Assembly (NCBI GenBank): GCA_019639255.1
Contig: JAHBSF010000017.1
Location: forward strand, 1-64,000
DNA: 64,000 bases
Reading direction: 5' to 3'
From: Acidobacteriota bacterium
GTDB lineage: Bacteria > Acidobacteriota > Blastocatellia > RBC074
The notes beneath the pieces were generated by a model, which saw only the letters and a program-made list of their open reading frames with translations, was not told the DNA's origin and did no database searches. Positions 1 through 10,034 of the stretch are shown piece after piece. Position 1 is the stretch's first letter, and every line of letters starts with the position of its first letter. The translations under genes were made by a program, and so were the position numbers.

Positions 1-24
1 GATACGGGTTGAGAAGGAATCTTC

Positions 25-3000
25 TTGGATTCAGCGGAAATCTCACATTACCGGATCATACGGAAGCTCGGCTCAGGCGGCATGGGCGAGGTATTCCTCG
101 CCGAAGACCTCAAACTCGAACGCAAGGTCGCAATCAAGATGCTGCCCGACAAGTGGGCCGGGGACAGGCACGCGCGCCAGCGGTTGATTCGCGAAGCCAA
201 GGCCGCAGCCGCACTCGATCATCCCAACATCTGTTCGATTTACGAAGTCGGCGAAGAAGACGACCGCACCTTCATCGTCATGCAGTACATCGAAGGCGAA
301 AACCTCGCCGACCGGATACGCCGGCGTGCACTGCTTCCGAGCGAGGTCGTAGATATAGGCATTCAGGCCTGCGATGCGCTCGTCGAAGCCCACTCGCACG
401 GCGTAATCCATCGCGACATCAAACCGCAAAACGCCATCCTCACGCCGCGCGGACAACTGAAAATCCTGGATTTCGGCCTCGCAAAGTTCGCCGAACACCT
501 GAACCGCGCCGCCGAAGACGCCCACACAAGCGCCCGGTTGACCGAAACCGGACAGATTGTTGGAACGCCCGGTTATATGTCGCCCGAACAGTTGCAGGGT
601 CAACCTGTAGACGAACGCAGCGATATCTTCTCGCTCGGAGTTCTGCTTTATGAATGCGCCACCGGCAGATCCGCCTTCGAGGGCACTACTCCGATACAGA
701 TCTCACTCCGCGTAGTGAACTCGACGCCTCCGCCCGCTTCGCAATTCAATCCCGCAGTCCCGCCCGATCTCGACCGGATCATATTCCGGGCGATGGCGAA
801 AGATCTCGGATCGCGCTACGAATCGGCATCCGCGATGCTCAAGGATCTCGACCGGCTGCGCAATTTCATCAACCGTCTTGCGGAAATGGGGACGCTGCCG
901 CTCGCAGGCGAACCGCCCGCGCAGCGGCCTGCCCAGCCTACGGCGCAAATCGTCGTTCCTACCGCCGTAATCAGCAAGCCCCGGCGCCTTGCAGCCCCTT
1001 ATAAAATCGGCATCGCCGCAGTCGTCGTTCTCGCCGGTTTTTTCGTTTTTGTCGGTCCGGGCATTTTCTACAACCCCCTGCACGCGCCCGCGCCCGAAGC
1101 GCAGCAGTGGTACACGCGCGGCACAAGCGCGATCCGCGAGGGTGCGTATTTTCAGGCGAGCAGGGCTCTCGAACGCGCGGTCGAAATCGATCCTTCTTTC
1201 GCACTCGCCCGCGCGCGGCTCGCCGAAGCATACGCCGAAACGGACTATACAGACAGGGCGAGAGAAGAATTGCTGCGCGTCCTCCCGCTCGTTCCCAATC
1301 AGGCTTCGTGGTCCAAGGTCGATGCGATGTATGTCGACGCCGTAGGAGCCACGCTCAGGCGCGATTTCGCGGACGCAATCGACGCCTATGCAAAGATAAT
1401 TGATGAAGTATCGGCGTCCGAAAAATCCGCGGCGTATGTCGATCTCGGGCGCGCATACGAAAAGAACGAAAACATAGACAAGGCGATCGAGTGTTATCTG
1501 AAAGCGACCGAACTCGACCCTCAATCCGCCGCCGGACACCTGCGTCTGGGGATTCTGTACGGACGCCGGCAGGAACTCGCCCCGGCTAAGGAAGCGTTCG
1601 GCCGCGCCGAGAGCATCTATCAGGCGATGTCGGGGCAGGAAGGTCTGGCCGATGTATTCTTCCAGCGCGGCGCACTGCTTGCCAGGATCAGAAAACTGCC
1701 CGAAGCAAAATTCCAGCTCGAAAGATCGCTTGAGATTTCGCGCGGTTCCGCCAACCGCTTTCAGTCGATAAGAACCCAACTGCAATTAAGCAGCGTCTAT
1801 TACGCCGAAGGCGATACCGAGGGCGCAAAAAAGATCGCCGCCGAAGCAATCGCGGCCGCGCAGGCGGCCAACATACGCAGCCTTGCAACAAACGGACTGA
1901 TAGATCTCGGCTACACGCTGCTTTCGCGCGGCGAATTCGCCGAAGCACAGTCGTATTTCCAACAGGCTCTCGACTTCGCCCGAACCGACAGGGCCCCCCG
2001 GATCGAAGCGCGCGCAAGACTCGCGCTCGGCAGCCTCAACACGCAGCAGAGCAATCTCGACGAAGCCATATCGCATCTCGAAGCCGCGCTCGCTTTTTAC
2101 CAGCCCGCGGGCTATCGCAAGGAGACATCGAACGCGCTGATACTGCTCGGCCGCGCGCACGGCGAAAAAGGCGAATACGAAGTTGCGCTCCGCGCATTCA
2201 CACAGCAACTGGAACTCGCAAAACAGTCGGGCGATGCGGCGCAGCTTGCCGCCGCGCATTCCAGCATAGGAGTGCTGCTCGGAGTCAATCAGGAGAAATA
2301 CGCCGAGGCGCTCGTTCATCTGGACGACAGCTACAGGATAAACAAATCCATCGGTGCGCGCATCGGAATGGGCTGGGATCAGATGAACCGCGCGACGATG
2401 TTGTGGCAGCTCGGCAGATACGATGAAGCAAACGCAGCGCTCGACGAGGCTTTTTCAATCGCAAACCGTCCGGAAACCGGCTACAGGTCGCAACTCGCCT
2501 GGGTTGAACTCACAGGCGCGCAGGCGGCGCTCAGTTCGGGCCGCTACGCGGAAGCCGCAATAAAAGCGCGCAAATCGCTCGAACTCGCCGGGAAGGAATA
2601 CGCCGACGTTGCATTGCTTGCAAAACAGACCATCGGTCTTGCACAGGCTATGTCCGGTTCACCGCGACCGGCGCGGTTGTTGTGCGAAGAAGCAGTCGCC
2701 GCGGCAAAGCAGCAGAAAAGCACGCGGCTGATTTCGAGCGCGCTGCTTGCGCTGGCCGAAGTACTGTTGATAGCGGGCGACGCGCAGGGAGCAGGTTCAA
2801 ATGCGCTTGCGGCGCAGGCTATGTCGGAGCCGGCCGGACAACTCGATACGCAGTGGCGCGCCTGGCTTATTGCGGCGCGGGCCGCACAGCTTGCAAACGA
2901 CAAGACCGCGACTCAGGATCGTGAGGCGAATGCACAGTCCCGGCGCGCGGCTTTTGAACAGCGCCTCGGCGCGGACAACTATCAATCGTATTCGCGCAGG

Positions 3001-3057
3001 CCCGATATTCAGATATACCTCAGGCAGCTTCAACAGTTGTCTGCCCCGGGCAGGTAA
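25..3057 (+). CDS. Membrane Ser/Thr protein kinase with C-terminal TPR repeats
   Basis: Protein of 1010 aa read from a TTG start. An in-frame TGA at 10-12 and GAGAAGGA at 11-18 fix this start, because the first ATG would cut into the glycine loop. The Hanks-type kinase domain spans about residues 9-275: glycine loop GSGGMGEV (16-23), Lys38, HRDIKPQN (129-136), DFG (149-151) and SPE (186-188), so all catalytic residues are present. One hydrophobic segment at about 325-350 follows a Pro-rich linker. The remaining 650 or so residues are TPR-like helical repeats. This architecture is known from acidobacterial PknB-type kinases, with the kinase facing the cytoplasm and the TPRs presumably outside. 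The substrate is unknown. Confidence 0.93.
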   Translation: MDSAEISHYRIIRKLGSGGMGEVFLAEDLKLERKVAIKMLPDKWAGDRHARQRLIREAKAAAALDHPNICSIYEVGEEDDRTFIVMQYIEGENLADRIRRRALLPSEVVDIGIQACDALVEAHSHGVIHRDIKPQNAILTPRGQLKILDFGLAKFAEHLNRAAEDAHTSARLTETGQIVGTPGYMSPEQLQGQPVDERSDIFSLGVLLYECATGRSAFEGTTPIQISLRVVNSTPPPASQFNPAVPPDLDRIIFRAMAKDLGSRYESASAMLKDLDRLRNFINRLAEMGTLPLAGEPPAQRPAQPTAQIVVPTAVISKPRRLAAPYKIGIAAVVVLAGFFVFVGPGIFYNPLHAPAPEAQQWYTRGTSAIREGAYFQASRALERAVEIDPSFALARARLAEAYAETDYTDRAREELLRVLPLVPNQASWSKVDAMYVDAVGATLRRDFADAIDAYAKIIDEVSASEKSAAYVDLGRAYEKNENIDKAIECYLKATELDPQSAAGHLRLGILYGRRQELAPAKEAFGRAESIYQAMSGQEGLADVFFQRGALLARIRKLPEAKFQLERSLEISRGSANRFQSIRTQLQLSSVYYAEGDTEGAKKIAAEAIAAAQAANIRSLATNGLIDLGYTLLSRGEFAEAQSYFQQALDFARTDRAPRIEARARLALGSLNTQQSNLDEAISHLEAALAFYQPAGYRKETSNALILLGRAHGEKGEYEVALRAFTQQLELAKQSGDAAQLAAAHSSIGVLLGVNQEKYAEALVHLDDSYRINKSIGARIGMGWDQMNRATMLWQLGRYDEANAALDEAFSIANRPETGYRSQLAWVELTGAQAALSSGRYAEAAIKARKSLELAGKEYADVALLAKQTIGLAQAMSGSPRPARLLCEEAVAAAKQQKSTRLISSALLALAEVLLIAGDAQGAGSNALAAQAMSEPAGQLDTQWRAWLIAARAAQLANDKTATQDREANAQSRRAAFEQRLGADNYQSYSRRPDIQIYLRQLQQLSAPGR

Positions 3058-3103
3058 ACTGGTGAAGTTGGATGTCAATGCAGTAAACAAGGGAGAAAAT
3101 ACA

Positions 3104-3247
3104 ATGATGCCCCAAACAGAAACCCGCACACCCTTCGCATTCTCCAGCCGTCAGGGCGATCCCGGCGGCGGAAGCGCAAGCAAGCGCAAACCCGCCGCCA
3201 AGAGTTCACCGAAAAAAGCGGCGAAAAAACCCGCCAAGAAGAAGTGA
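3104..3247 (+). CDS. Lys/Ala-rich 47-aa mini-protein
   Basis: Short reading frame with GGGAG at 3091-3095 ahead of tandem ATG codons at 3104 and 3107. The product is 47 aa. It has a neutral, Gly/Ser-rich N-terminal half and a strongly basic tail of Lys-Pro-Ala steps (KKAAKKPAKKK at the end), like histone H1 or bacterial H1-like tails. No domain is recognised. It starts 47 bp after the kinase gene and ends 4 bp before a long inverted repeat, so it could share the kinase transcript. Nucleic-acid binding or a phospho-acceptor role is a guess. Confidence 0.55.
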   Translation: MMPQTETRTPFAFSSRQGDPGGGSASKRKPAAKSSPKKAAKKPAKKK

Positions 3248-3251
3248 GTAG

Positions 3252-3353
3252 AAAGAGAGATAACGGAACAGACGAACATAGACGGAAAGCACGAAAATGG
3301 TCAAACTTTTCGTTTGTTCCGTACATTTCCGTCTGTTCCGTTATCTCTCTTTC
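3252..3353. repeat. Long inverted repeat, copy a
   Basis: Left arm begins AAAGAGAGATAACGGAACA and right arm ends TGTTCCGTTATCTCTCTTT, with about 40-nt imperfect arms. It starts 5 bp after the mini-protein stop and ends 19 bp before the S41-like start. The transcript would fold into one long hairpin followed by a T-rich stretch. Confidence 0.9.
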
Positions 3354-3372
3354 TTCCCGCGGTTGAGAAACG

Positions 3373-5319
3373 ATGGCTGAATTCGAAGTCGGCGCCAGAG
3401 GCACGTTGCAGCAGATCGCCGCATCGCTCGGCGCGCATAAACCGAAGATTGCCCGGCTCGAGGATTTTCTCAACAGCGCCGGGCAAAGGGGAAAGCTGTC
3501 GAAAAAGGACCGGCTGCGAATAGTCGACGCTGCGCTGCTCGTCCTTGAGATGAGTTACGTGCATCTGCCGCTCAAGCGCGCAATGCACGCCGTAGATCCG
3601 ATACAACAACTCAAGCTACTGCGATTCCGCCTCTCCGAAATGAAGGAAAGCGAAATGTCTCCCGCCATGGAGTTCCACCGGCGCATGCTTTCCATCTTCG
3701 GTTCGGCGCGCGATCTGCACACGATGTACCTGCTGCCCAAACCTTACCGCGATCACGTCGCATACCTGCCGTTTCTTATCGAACAGTATTTCGAGCGCAG
3801 GGGCGGCGGCGAAAAATTCATGGTTTCGCGCGCCGTCGCAATGGGCGATGATGAGCCCGATTTCGAACCCGGAGTCGAAGTCCTTTACTGGAACGGCGTG
3901 CCAATACGAAGGGCTATTGAAATCAACGGCGATGCGCAGGCAGGAAGCAACCCGGAAGCGCGGTTCGCACGCGGCCTCGACAACCTGACCATCAGACCGC
4001 TCGACAGCTCTCCCCCACCGGATGAAATGTGGGTAGACATTACTTACAAAACCCGCGCAGGCCGCATCGCCAATCATCGTCAGGACTGGCTCGTATACCG
4101 CGCGGGCGAACTCGAATCCGCCTCGCTCGTTTCCAAAAATTCGAGCAAGAAGAGGGCGGCCATAGACCTCAAGAAAACACGCATCAACGAAGTAAAGCGC
4201 ACTTTTTTCGGGCCCACCGAAATACGCCCGCTGAAGTCGATCGAAAACACACTGTACGCCGAAACGCGAACCGTGAAAGGGCGGGATTACGGTTACATCC
4301 GGCTGTTCAGCTTCGATGTAAGCGATCCCGACGCGTTCGTCGCAGAGTTTACCGACCTCATTACATCGGATGAATTTCCGCAGCAAGGGCTGATTCTGGA
4401 CGTGAGAGGCAACGGCGGCGGCAGGATCAGGGCAGGCGAGCGACTGCTGCAACTGTTTACGCCCAACCGCATCAGGCCCGAACTGTTCGAATTCATCAAT
4501 ACGCCGGTGAGCCTGGAAATATGCCGCGCAGCGCCGAAAAGCTGGAACCTTGAGCGATGGGCCGAGTCCATCGCCGAATCCGTCACCACCGGAGCCACAT
4601 ATTCAAGCGGATTTCCCCTTAACTCCGACGAGTCCTGCAACGACACGGGCCAGGTCTACTACGGCCCCGTACTGCTGATCACCGATGCGCTTTCCTACAG
4701 CACTACAGACATCTTCGCCGCCGGATTTCAGGACAATGAAATCGGTGAAGTGCTCGGCACGAGCGACAACACGGGAGCGGGCGGCGCCAACCTATGGTGG
4801 TACGAAGATCTTATGCGCGCATTCGGCGGCGGCGCCGCATCTCCCTTCAAGCCGCTGCCGAAGGGCGCCGATATGCTTGTGGCCGTGCGCCGCAGCATAC
4901 GCGTAGGCAAACGCGCCGGCAGACCTCTCGAAGAACTCGGGATCGCACCCGACAGACGCCACTACATGACCAGACGCGACATCCTGCAACACAACGAAGA
5001 CCTGATTGCGAGGGCCGCCGCGATACTCGCAACAAAACCCGTCTTCGGACTTTCGGTAAAACCGTTCACCGCACGCGGGCAATTCGGCGCAATCGTGAGC
5101 GCAACTTCACGCGTGCATTCGAAAGATCCAGGCGCGAAGATTTCCCGGCTTGATATTTATATCGACGGGCGTCCCTGGAAATCGATCGATGCCGTTGACG
5201 GCGAGGTGCGCGCCGAAAGATTCGTAATCGGGAAGCGTCCCGAGAACCGGACGCAAATCGAAGTAGAAGCCCACGACTGCAATAATAAGGTCGTCGCAAG
5301 GCGCAGAACTGCGATCTGA
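3373..5319 (+). CDS. S41-family (tail-specific protease-like) protein
   Basis: Protein of 648 aa with no signal peptide, so probably cytoplasmic. The C-terminal half contains the S41 core: DVRGNGGG (343-350), the substrate-binding strand and glycine turn of C-terminal processing peptidases, then DALSYSTTD (438-446), which aligns with the S41 catalytic serine region, then GTSDNTGAGG (462-471). The N-terminal 300 or so residues, including a VEVLYWNGVPI stretch like a PDZ-type loop, are not assigned further. It lies just downstream of inverted repeat copy a. The weak ribosome site suggests read-through from upstream or its own promoter. Peptidase activity is inferred from the fold; the lysine of the Ser/Lys dyad was not identified with certainty. 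Confidence 0.75.
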   Translation: MAEFEVGARGTLQQIAASLGAHKPKIARLEDFLNSAGQRGKLSKKDRLRIVDAALLVLEMSYVHLPLKRAMHAVDPIQQLKLLRFRLSEMKESEMSPAMEFHRRMLSIFGSARDLHTMYLLPKPYRDHVAYLPFLIEQYFERRGGGEKFMVSRAVAMGDDEPDFEPGVEVLYWNGVPIRRAIEINGDAQAGSNPEARFARGLDNLTIRPLDSSPPPDEMWVDITYKTRAGRIANHRQDWLVYRAGELESASLVSKNSSKKRAAIDLKKTRINEVKRTFFGPTEIRPLKSIENTLYAETRTVKGRDYGYIRLFSFDVSDPDAFVAEFTDLITSDEFPQQGLILDVRGNGGGRIRAGERLLQLFTPNRIRPELFEFINTPVSLEICRAAPKSWNLERWAESIAESVTTGATYSSGFPLNSDESCNDTGQVYYGPVLLITDALSYSTTDIFAAGFQDNEIGEVLGTSDNTGAGGANLWWYEDLMRAFGGGAASPFKPLPKGADMLVAVRRSIRVGKRAGRPLEELGIAPDRRHYMTRRDILQHNEDLIARAAAILATKPVFGLSVKPFTARGQFGAIVSATSRVHSKDPGAKISRLDIYIDGRPWKSIDAVDGEVRAERFVIGKRPENRTQIEVEAHDCNNKVVARRRTAI

Positions 5320-5440
5320 ATCGGGGAAAGTGAGCGCGGAAGCCGCGGAAAAACGGACGCGGAAAAACGCGAAAAGGAATCCGAAAGAAATCCAAAAGGA
5401 ATCGGGAAGACATAAGGAAAGACAAAGGGAAGACAAAGGA

Positions 5441-6886
5441 ATGTTTTATATAAAAACGCGACCCGTGGCTTACAGCATTCTTTGCCTCATTCTGGCGGCT
5501 TTGGCAATCGAGGTCGGCGGCGCACAGACGCCTGCGCTGCCCGGGCTTCGCGTATCGGAAAACAGGCGATTCCTGGTTACTGCGCAAGGCGAACCCTTCT
5601 TCTGGCTCGGCGACACGGCGTGGGAGTTGTTTCATCGCCTGAACCGCGAAGAAGCTGAAATGTATCTCAAGAATCGCGCGCAGAAGGGATTCACCGTCAT
5701 TCAGGCCGTCGCTCTGGCGGAACTCGACGGATTGAATACGCCCAATGCCTACGGCCATCGCCCCCTGATAAACAACGACCCGCTCAAGCCCGACGTGAAG
5801 GAAGGCGGACAAAACGATTACTGGGATCACGTCGATTTCATCATCAACAAGGCGGGCGAACTCGGATTACGCGTAGGCCTGCTGCCCACGTGGGGCGACA
5901 AATGGCAGACGACGCGCGGCGGCAGGGGACCCGTTGTATTCAATGCGGAAAACGCTCGCGGGTTCGGTGAATGGATGGGGCGGCGCTACCGCGATGCGCC
6001 GGTGATATGGATTCTCGGCGGCGACCGCAACATATATTCGGAGCAGGACCGGGCGATAATCGAGGCGATGGCGCGCGGGCTTCGCCGGGGCGACGGCGGA
6101 GCGCATCTGATTACATTTCATCCTCGCGGCCCGGGCCGTTCGTCGGATTATTTTCACAACGCCGACTGGCTGGATTTCAACATGAGCCAGAGTTCACACG
6201 CCGCGCGCGACCACGACAACGGCCTGTTTACCGCGCACGATTATGCGCTGGATCCCGTTAAACCGACCCTCGACGGCGAGCCGCGCTACGAACACATTCC
6301 CGTAGGCTTCTACCTGCAAGGCGTTTCGCGCCATCTGCGCTTCGATGATTACGACGTGCGACAGGCGGCCTACTGGTCTATGCTGGCCGGCGCGTGCGGG
6401 CATACCTACGGCAACAACAACATATGGCAGATGTGGGCGCCGGGTCGTGAGCCGGTAATCGATGCGAATGTAGCCTGGCGCGAAGCGCTCGATCATCCGG
6501 GCGCGCTTCAGATGGGCATAGTCAGACGATTGTTTGAGTCCCGCCCGTTCACCCGGCTTGCGCCCTACGATGCGATGATTGTAGACGGGCCGCGCGCGGG
6601 CGGCGCGAAGGTGCGGGCCGCACTCGCCGACGATGGGTCGTTCGCCTTCGTTTATTCGCCGCGCGGCGAGCCGTTCACGCTGCGACTGGACGCCGTCAAA
6701 ACCATAGAGAGGGTCAACGCCTGGTGGTTCGATCCGCGGTACGGAAACGCTGTTATGATCCACACCGGCGACAATGCGGCGCTCCAGACATTCACGCCGC
6801 CCGGGCGCGGACGCGGCCAGGACTGGATTCTGGTTCTCGACGACTCGGCGAAAAAGTTTCCTGCGCCGGGAAAAAAAGAGAGATAA
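5441..6886 (+). CDS. Secreted GH140-like (DUF4038) glycoside hydrolase
   Basis: Protein of 481 aa from the ATG at 5441. An upstream in-frame start at 5330 would only add a purine-rich, very basic leader, and the ATG is followed at once by a Sec signal peptide (hydrophobic core SILCLILAALAIEV). The mature protein opens with the RFLVTAQGEPFFWLGDTAWE block typical of DUF4038/apiosidase-like TIM barrels. The C-terminal part matches the collagen-binding-like domain that usually follows. Known relatives cleave apiose or rhamnogalacturonan side chains of pectin; the substrate here is unknown. The last codons (GKKER then TAA) lie inside inverted repeat copy b. Confidence 0.82.
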   Translation: MFYIKTRPVAYSILCLILAALAIEVGGAQTPALPGLRVSENRRFLVTAQGEPFFWLGDTAWELFHRLNREEAEMYLKNRAQKGFTVIQAVALAELDGLNTPNAYGHRPLINNDPLKPDVKEGGQNDYWDHVDFIINKAGELGLRVGLLPTWGDKWQTTRGGRGPVVFNAENARGFGEWMGRRYRDAPVIWILGGDRNIYSEQDRAIIEAMARGLRRGDGGAHLITFHPRGPGRSSDYFHNADWLDFNMSQSSHAARDHDNGLFTAHDYALDPVKPTLDGEPRYEHIPVGFYLQGVSRHLRFDDYDVRQAAYWSMLAGACGHTYGNNNIWQMWAPGREPVIDANVAWREALDHPGALQMGIVRRLFESRPFTRLAPYDAMIVDGPRAGGAKVRAALADDGSFAFVYSPRGEPFTLRLDAVKTIERVNAWWFDPRYGNAVMIHTGDNAALQTFTPPGRGRGQDWILVLDDSAKKFPAPGKKER

Positions 6887-6990
6887 CGGAACAAACGAAA
6901 TAAAACGAAAATTACGGAAAAGTTGAATATTTCCGTCTGTTCCGTCTTTTTTCGTTTGTTCCGTTATCTCTCTTTTTTTCCCCGGCGCAG
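6861..6990. repeat. Long inverted repeat, copy b (between convergent genes)
   Basis: The longest copy, because the palindrome extends outward by CTGCGCCGGG / CCCGGCGCAG beyond the common arms. It contains the stop codon of the upstream glycosidase and lies 24 bp from the sulfatase stop on the other strand. Runs of seven A and seven T flank the core, giving a terminator-like structure in both directions. Confidence 0.92.
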
Positions 6991-7014
6991 GAAGATAAGC
7001 GCCATTTGCAATCA

Positions 7015-8415
7015 CTACATGCCGGACCGGACGATCGGATCATCGATCTCCCTCATATATTCATCCAGCCGCTGCTGCAAACGCTCGCGCACATCGCGGA
7101 AACGCGCGTCCCGGTAAAGATTCCTCGACTCGCCGGGGTCGCCCTTCAGATCGTAGAGTTCATCGAGTTCCCTTGCGCGGTAGTGACGCACAAGCTTCCA
7201 CTCATCCGTGCGCAGCATTCGCATATACGCCAGCCCGCCGTTGTGCAGATCATACTGCCCGAAAAATTCCGTGCGCCAATCCGCCGGCCTCCGCCCCAAC
7301 AACAGCGGAGTGAAATCCCGCCCGTGGTGGCGATATCCGGCGGGCGCCCGAATATCGAGCATTCCAAGCACCGTGGGAAACATATCCAGATTCACAACCG
7401 TTTCGTTTATTTCTCCGCCGCCCTCGATCACTCCCGGCCAGCGGATCAAAAGCGGTATGCGCAGCGACGTATCCCACATGTTCGGACGCTTGGGGCCGTT
7501 GACGCCGCCCGCAATTACGTAGCCGTTGCCTTTGGTATGTATGCCGTGATGCCCGATGTTGTAGCCGTGATCGCTCTGAAAAATGACTATCGTGCGGCGA
7601 TCGAGTTGCAGCCGTTCGAGCGCCGCAAGCAGCTTGCCGAGATTGCGATCCACTGCGTGCACCGATGCGTAGTAATCCCGGTAGAACTGTTTTACCTGCT
7701 CGCGGTCGAGCCCCTTCTCATCCGGGATCGTGGGATCGAGATTCCTGAAGGGCTGCACGTCCGCTTCGGGCATCGGCGTATAGGGCAGATGCGGTTCGCG
7801 GAAGTGAATCAGCGCGGCAAACGGCCGGTCCCGGTTCGCCTCGATCCAGCGCACCGCGGCGTCCATTACAATGTCGGAGGCCGCGCCCTTGATTTCTTTC
7901 ATCTCTCCGGCGACTTCAAGCTGCGGATCGACGGGCGCAAAACTTCCGCGCGGCGAACCCATGAAGTAATCAAACCCGCGCCGCGTGGGATGAAACTCCG
8001 GGAGCATGCCCAGATGATACTTGCCGAAAAGCGCCGTGCGATATCCGTTCATCTGCAGCACGCGCGGCCAGGTCACCGCCGATTCGGGCAACCCGATTCC
8101 CGCTGCCGCTTCATCGACCGTTATGTGATCCGTTATCCCTGCCTGCGTGCCGTAAAGCCCGGTGAGAAACGCCACGCGGCTCGGCGAACACACGGGAGTC
8201 GTTACAAAAGCGTTGTTGAACCTGACGCCCTCGCGCGCCAAACGGTCGGTGTTCGGCGTGACGGCATCGCGGTAGCCGTAAGCGCCGATCGACCATATCG
8301 ACTGATCGTCGGTGACGATCGATACGATGTTGTATCCGGTGTTCGACGGCTGCTGTGCGGGCATTACTCCAAAGGCGAACAGCAGAAAAAGGGCGGCCGT
8401 GATTCGTAGCGGCAT
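7015..8415 (-). CDS. Secreted type I sulfatase
   Basis: Protein of 466 aa. The start at 8415 is chosen because it follows a G-run and opens a Sec signal peptide ([17 protein letters not shown]). The upstream extension of 16 residues lacks signal character. It has the metal-binding DD at 36-37 and the sulfatase signature CSPSR at 76-80, whose Cys is the formylglycine precursor. The [15 protein letters not shown] block is typical of arylsulfatase/choline-sulfatase-like enzymes. It probably removes sulfate from polysaccharides and needs a formylglycine-generating enzyme. It is convergent with the glycosidase, with inverted repeat copy b between. Confidence 0.9.
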   Translation of the reverse strand: MPLRITAALFLLFAFGVMPAQQPSNTGYNIVSIVTDDQSIWSIGAYGYRDAVTPNTDRLAREGVRFNNAFVTTPVCSPSRVAFLTGLYGTQAGITDHITVDEAAAGIGLPESAVTWPRVLQMNGYRTALFGKYHLGMLPEFHPTRRGFDYFMGSPRGSFAPVDPQLEVAGEMKEIKGAASDIVMDAAVRWIEANRDRPFAALIHFREPHLPYTPMPEADVQPFRNLDPTIPDEKGLDREQVKQFYRDYYASVHAVDRNLGKLLAALERLQLDRRTIVIFQSDHGYNIGHHGIHTKGNGYVIAGGVNGPKRPNMWDTSLRIPLLIRWPGVIEGGGEINETVVNLDMFPTVLGMLDIRAPAGYRHHGRDFTPLLLGRRPADWRTEFFGQYDLHNGGLAYMRMLRTDEWKLVRHYRARELDELYDLKGDPGESRNLYRDARFRDVRERLQQRLDEYMREIDDPIVRSGM

Positions 8416-8482
8416 TTGCTTACCCCCCCAGCCGAAAATCAGGAGAATACGGAAGGCGCACAAAAAAGACCCGGATCAGGCC

Positions 8483-9784
8483 TCAGACCTCCTGATCCAG
8501 AGCAAGCAGCGTATGAAGCAGAACATTTGCGCCGTTTGCAATGTCTTCAGGCGTCGAATACTCGCGCGGGCTGTGGCTGATGCCGTCGCGGCTCGGCACA
8601 AATATCATTCCGATCGGACAGAGATTCGCTATCTCCTGCGCATCGTGCCCCGCGCCGCTCGGCAGATCCCTGGTAGTAAATCCGAGCTGTTTCGCCGACC
8701 GGTCTATGATGCGGCGTATACGTTCGTCGGCCGGCGCGGGCGGAGAGGAATTCACCTGCTTGAAATCAAACTTCGTTCCGGTTTCGTTTTCGATCCGCCG
8801 CGTCTCGGTCCGTATGCTCTCAAACAACGCGCGCACCTTCGCTGCATCCAGATCGCGCAGCCCGAGCGTGGTCAATACCCTTCCCGGAACGATGTTGTAC
8901 GCGCCCGGAAAAGCCTGTATACGGCCTACGGTGCCTACCTGACGCCCCGGAACCGATGTAACGATGCGGTTGACGGCGTCGATGTATTTCGCCGCGGCAA
9001 GCAGCGCATCGCGGCGCTGATTCATCGGCGTCGTGCCCGCGTGATTGGCGAATCCTTCGATCGTAACCTCCCACCAGTAAACTCCCACGATCCCCTCTAC
9101 TACGCCGATGTCTATGTTCCCGGCGTGCAGTATGCCTCCCTGCTCTATGTGCAGTTCGACGTAAGCCGCGAGATCTCCCTTCCTGCGCACGGCGCCGGAA
9201 AGCTTATCGGGATCGCCGCCGATGAACCTTATTCCCTCGCGTATGGTCTTTCCGCTGTTGGAAACCAGATCGAGTTCCTTTTCGGCGAGCCCTCTTGCGA
9301 TGGCGATGCTGCCTACGGTGCCGCCTTCCTCGTTCTGAAAGATTATGACTTCGAGCGGATGGCGCAATCGCGTATTGGCGTCGGCAAGCGTATGAGCGAC
9401 TTCGATTGCGCCCATCGAGCCTACCTGCCCGTCGTAGCTGCCGCCTTCGGGCACCGAATCTATGTGCGACCCGATGACGAGCGGTTTTAATGAAGGTTCG
9501 CTTCCCGCGCGGCGTCCGATGATATTGCCTGCGGCGTCGATCGAGACGTCGAGTCGCGCGTCGCGCATAAGCTTCATCGAATACTCGCGCGCCGCGAGAT
9601 CGGCCTCGGTATAGGCGAGGCGGTGCGTACCGCCTTCGGGGGTTTTGCCGAACTGCGCAAGTTCCGCAAGACGGGTGTTGAGGCGCCGGCCGTTGACGCG
9701 CAGCGAAGATGCGGGTTGCTGCGCTGCGAAAGCTGCGGCTGGAACGGCAAGCAGAAGATTTGAATTGAATTCCCGGCGGTTCAT
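8483..9784 (-). CDS. M20-family N-carbamoyl amino acid hydrolase / allantoate amidohydrolase-like
   Basis: Protein of 433 aa from the ATG at 9784. The longer frame to 9925 runs into repeat copy c and is not protein-like. The N-terminus NRREFNSNLLLAVPAAAFA resembles a Tat-type signal. Metal ligands are visible: SHIDSV (H107, D109), YDGQVG (D118) and NEEGG (151-155). The LHIEQG block and GFANHAGTTPM of the dimerisation lid are characteristic of the AmaB/HyuC/AllC branch. The predicted reaction is amidohydrolysis of an N-carbamoyl or ureido substrate, here probably in the periplasm. It lies 67 bp upstream of the sulfatase on the same strand. Confidence 0.88.
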   Translation of the reverse strand: MNRREFNSNLLLAVPAAAFAAQQPASSLRVNGRRLNTRLAELAQFGKTPEGGTHRLAYTEADLAAREYSMKLMRDARLDVSIDAAGNIIGRRAGSEPSLKPLVIGSHIDSVPEGGSYDGQVGSMGAIEVAHTLADANTRLRHPLEVIIFQNEEGGTVGSIAIARGLAEKELDLVSNSGKTIREGIRFIGGDPDKLSGAVRRKGDLAAYVELHIEQGGILHAGNIDIGVVEGIVGVYWWEVTIEGFANHAGTTPMNQRRDALLAAAKYIDAVNRIVTSVPGRQVGTVGRIQAFPGAYNIVPGRVLTTLGLRDLDAAKVRALFESIRTETRRIENETGTKFDFKQVNSSPPAPADERIRRIIDRSAKQLGFTTRDLPSGAGHDAQEIANLCPIGMIFVPSRDGISHSPREYSTPEDIANGANVLLHTLLALDQEV

Positions 9785-9906
9785 CGATTTCACTGTAATG
9801 AAAGATAAGCAGACCTCGCAGCAAAAAACAAGCACCCGTAGTATTCCCGCTGCAAATTCCCGGCCTGAATCGATCCGCAGTAGATTGGTACGAAACGCGA
9901 AACAGA

Positions 9907-9966
9907 AAGAGAGATAACGGAACATACGAAATGAAACGGAAAGAACCGAAAAGAACCGAAAAGTTG
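9907..9966. repeat. One-armed copy of the inverted repeat, copy c
   Basis: Only the A-rich arm is present: AGAGAGATAACGGAACA followed by the common internal segment through GTTGAATATTTC. The matching T-rich arm is missing. It lies in the divergent gap between the M20 gene and padR. Confidence 0.75.
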
Positions 9967-9995
9967 AATATTTCCCTTCTTTTCGAGCACCCTCG

Positions 9996-10034
9996 TTGAC
10001 AGGGGGTAGTTGCTTACATAATATGTTGTTATGT
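9996..10034 (+). promoter_or_regulatory. padR promoter with overlapping dyad; likely leaderless
   Basis: TTGACA at 9996-10001, a 17-bp spacer, and TAATAT at 10019-10024. The expected start of transcription, about 7 nt on, is the A of the padR ATG at 10031, and no ribosome site precedes it. A dyad ACATAA (10016-10021) / TTATGT (10029-10034) overlaps the -10 and the start codon. PadR proteins are known to bind ATGT/ACAT-type dyads, so autoregulation is plausible. Confidence 0.6.

Noticed and set aside
5330-5440. Glycosidase start at 5330
   Set aside because: The added 37 residues are a low-complexity basic reading of purine-rich DNA and would bury the signal peptide.
6861-6990. Inverted repeats as MITEs with target-site duplications
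   Set aside because: No consistent direct duplication was found at the outer ends, and no transposase with matching ends is present.
8416-8463. Longer N-terminus of the sulfatase
   Set aside because: The ATG at 8415 follows a G-rich ribosome site and begins a proper signal peptide.
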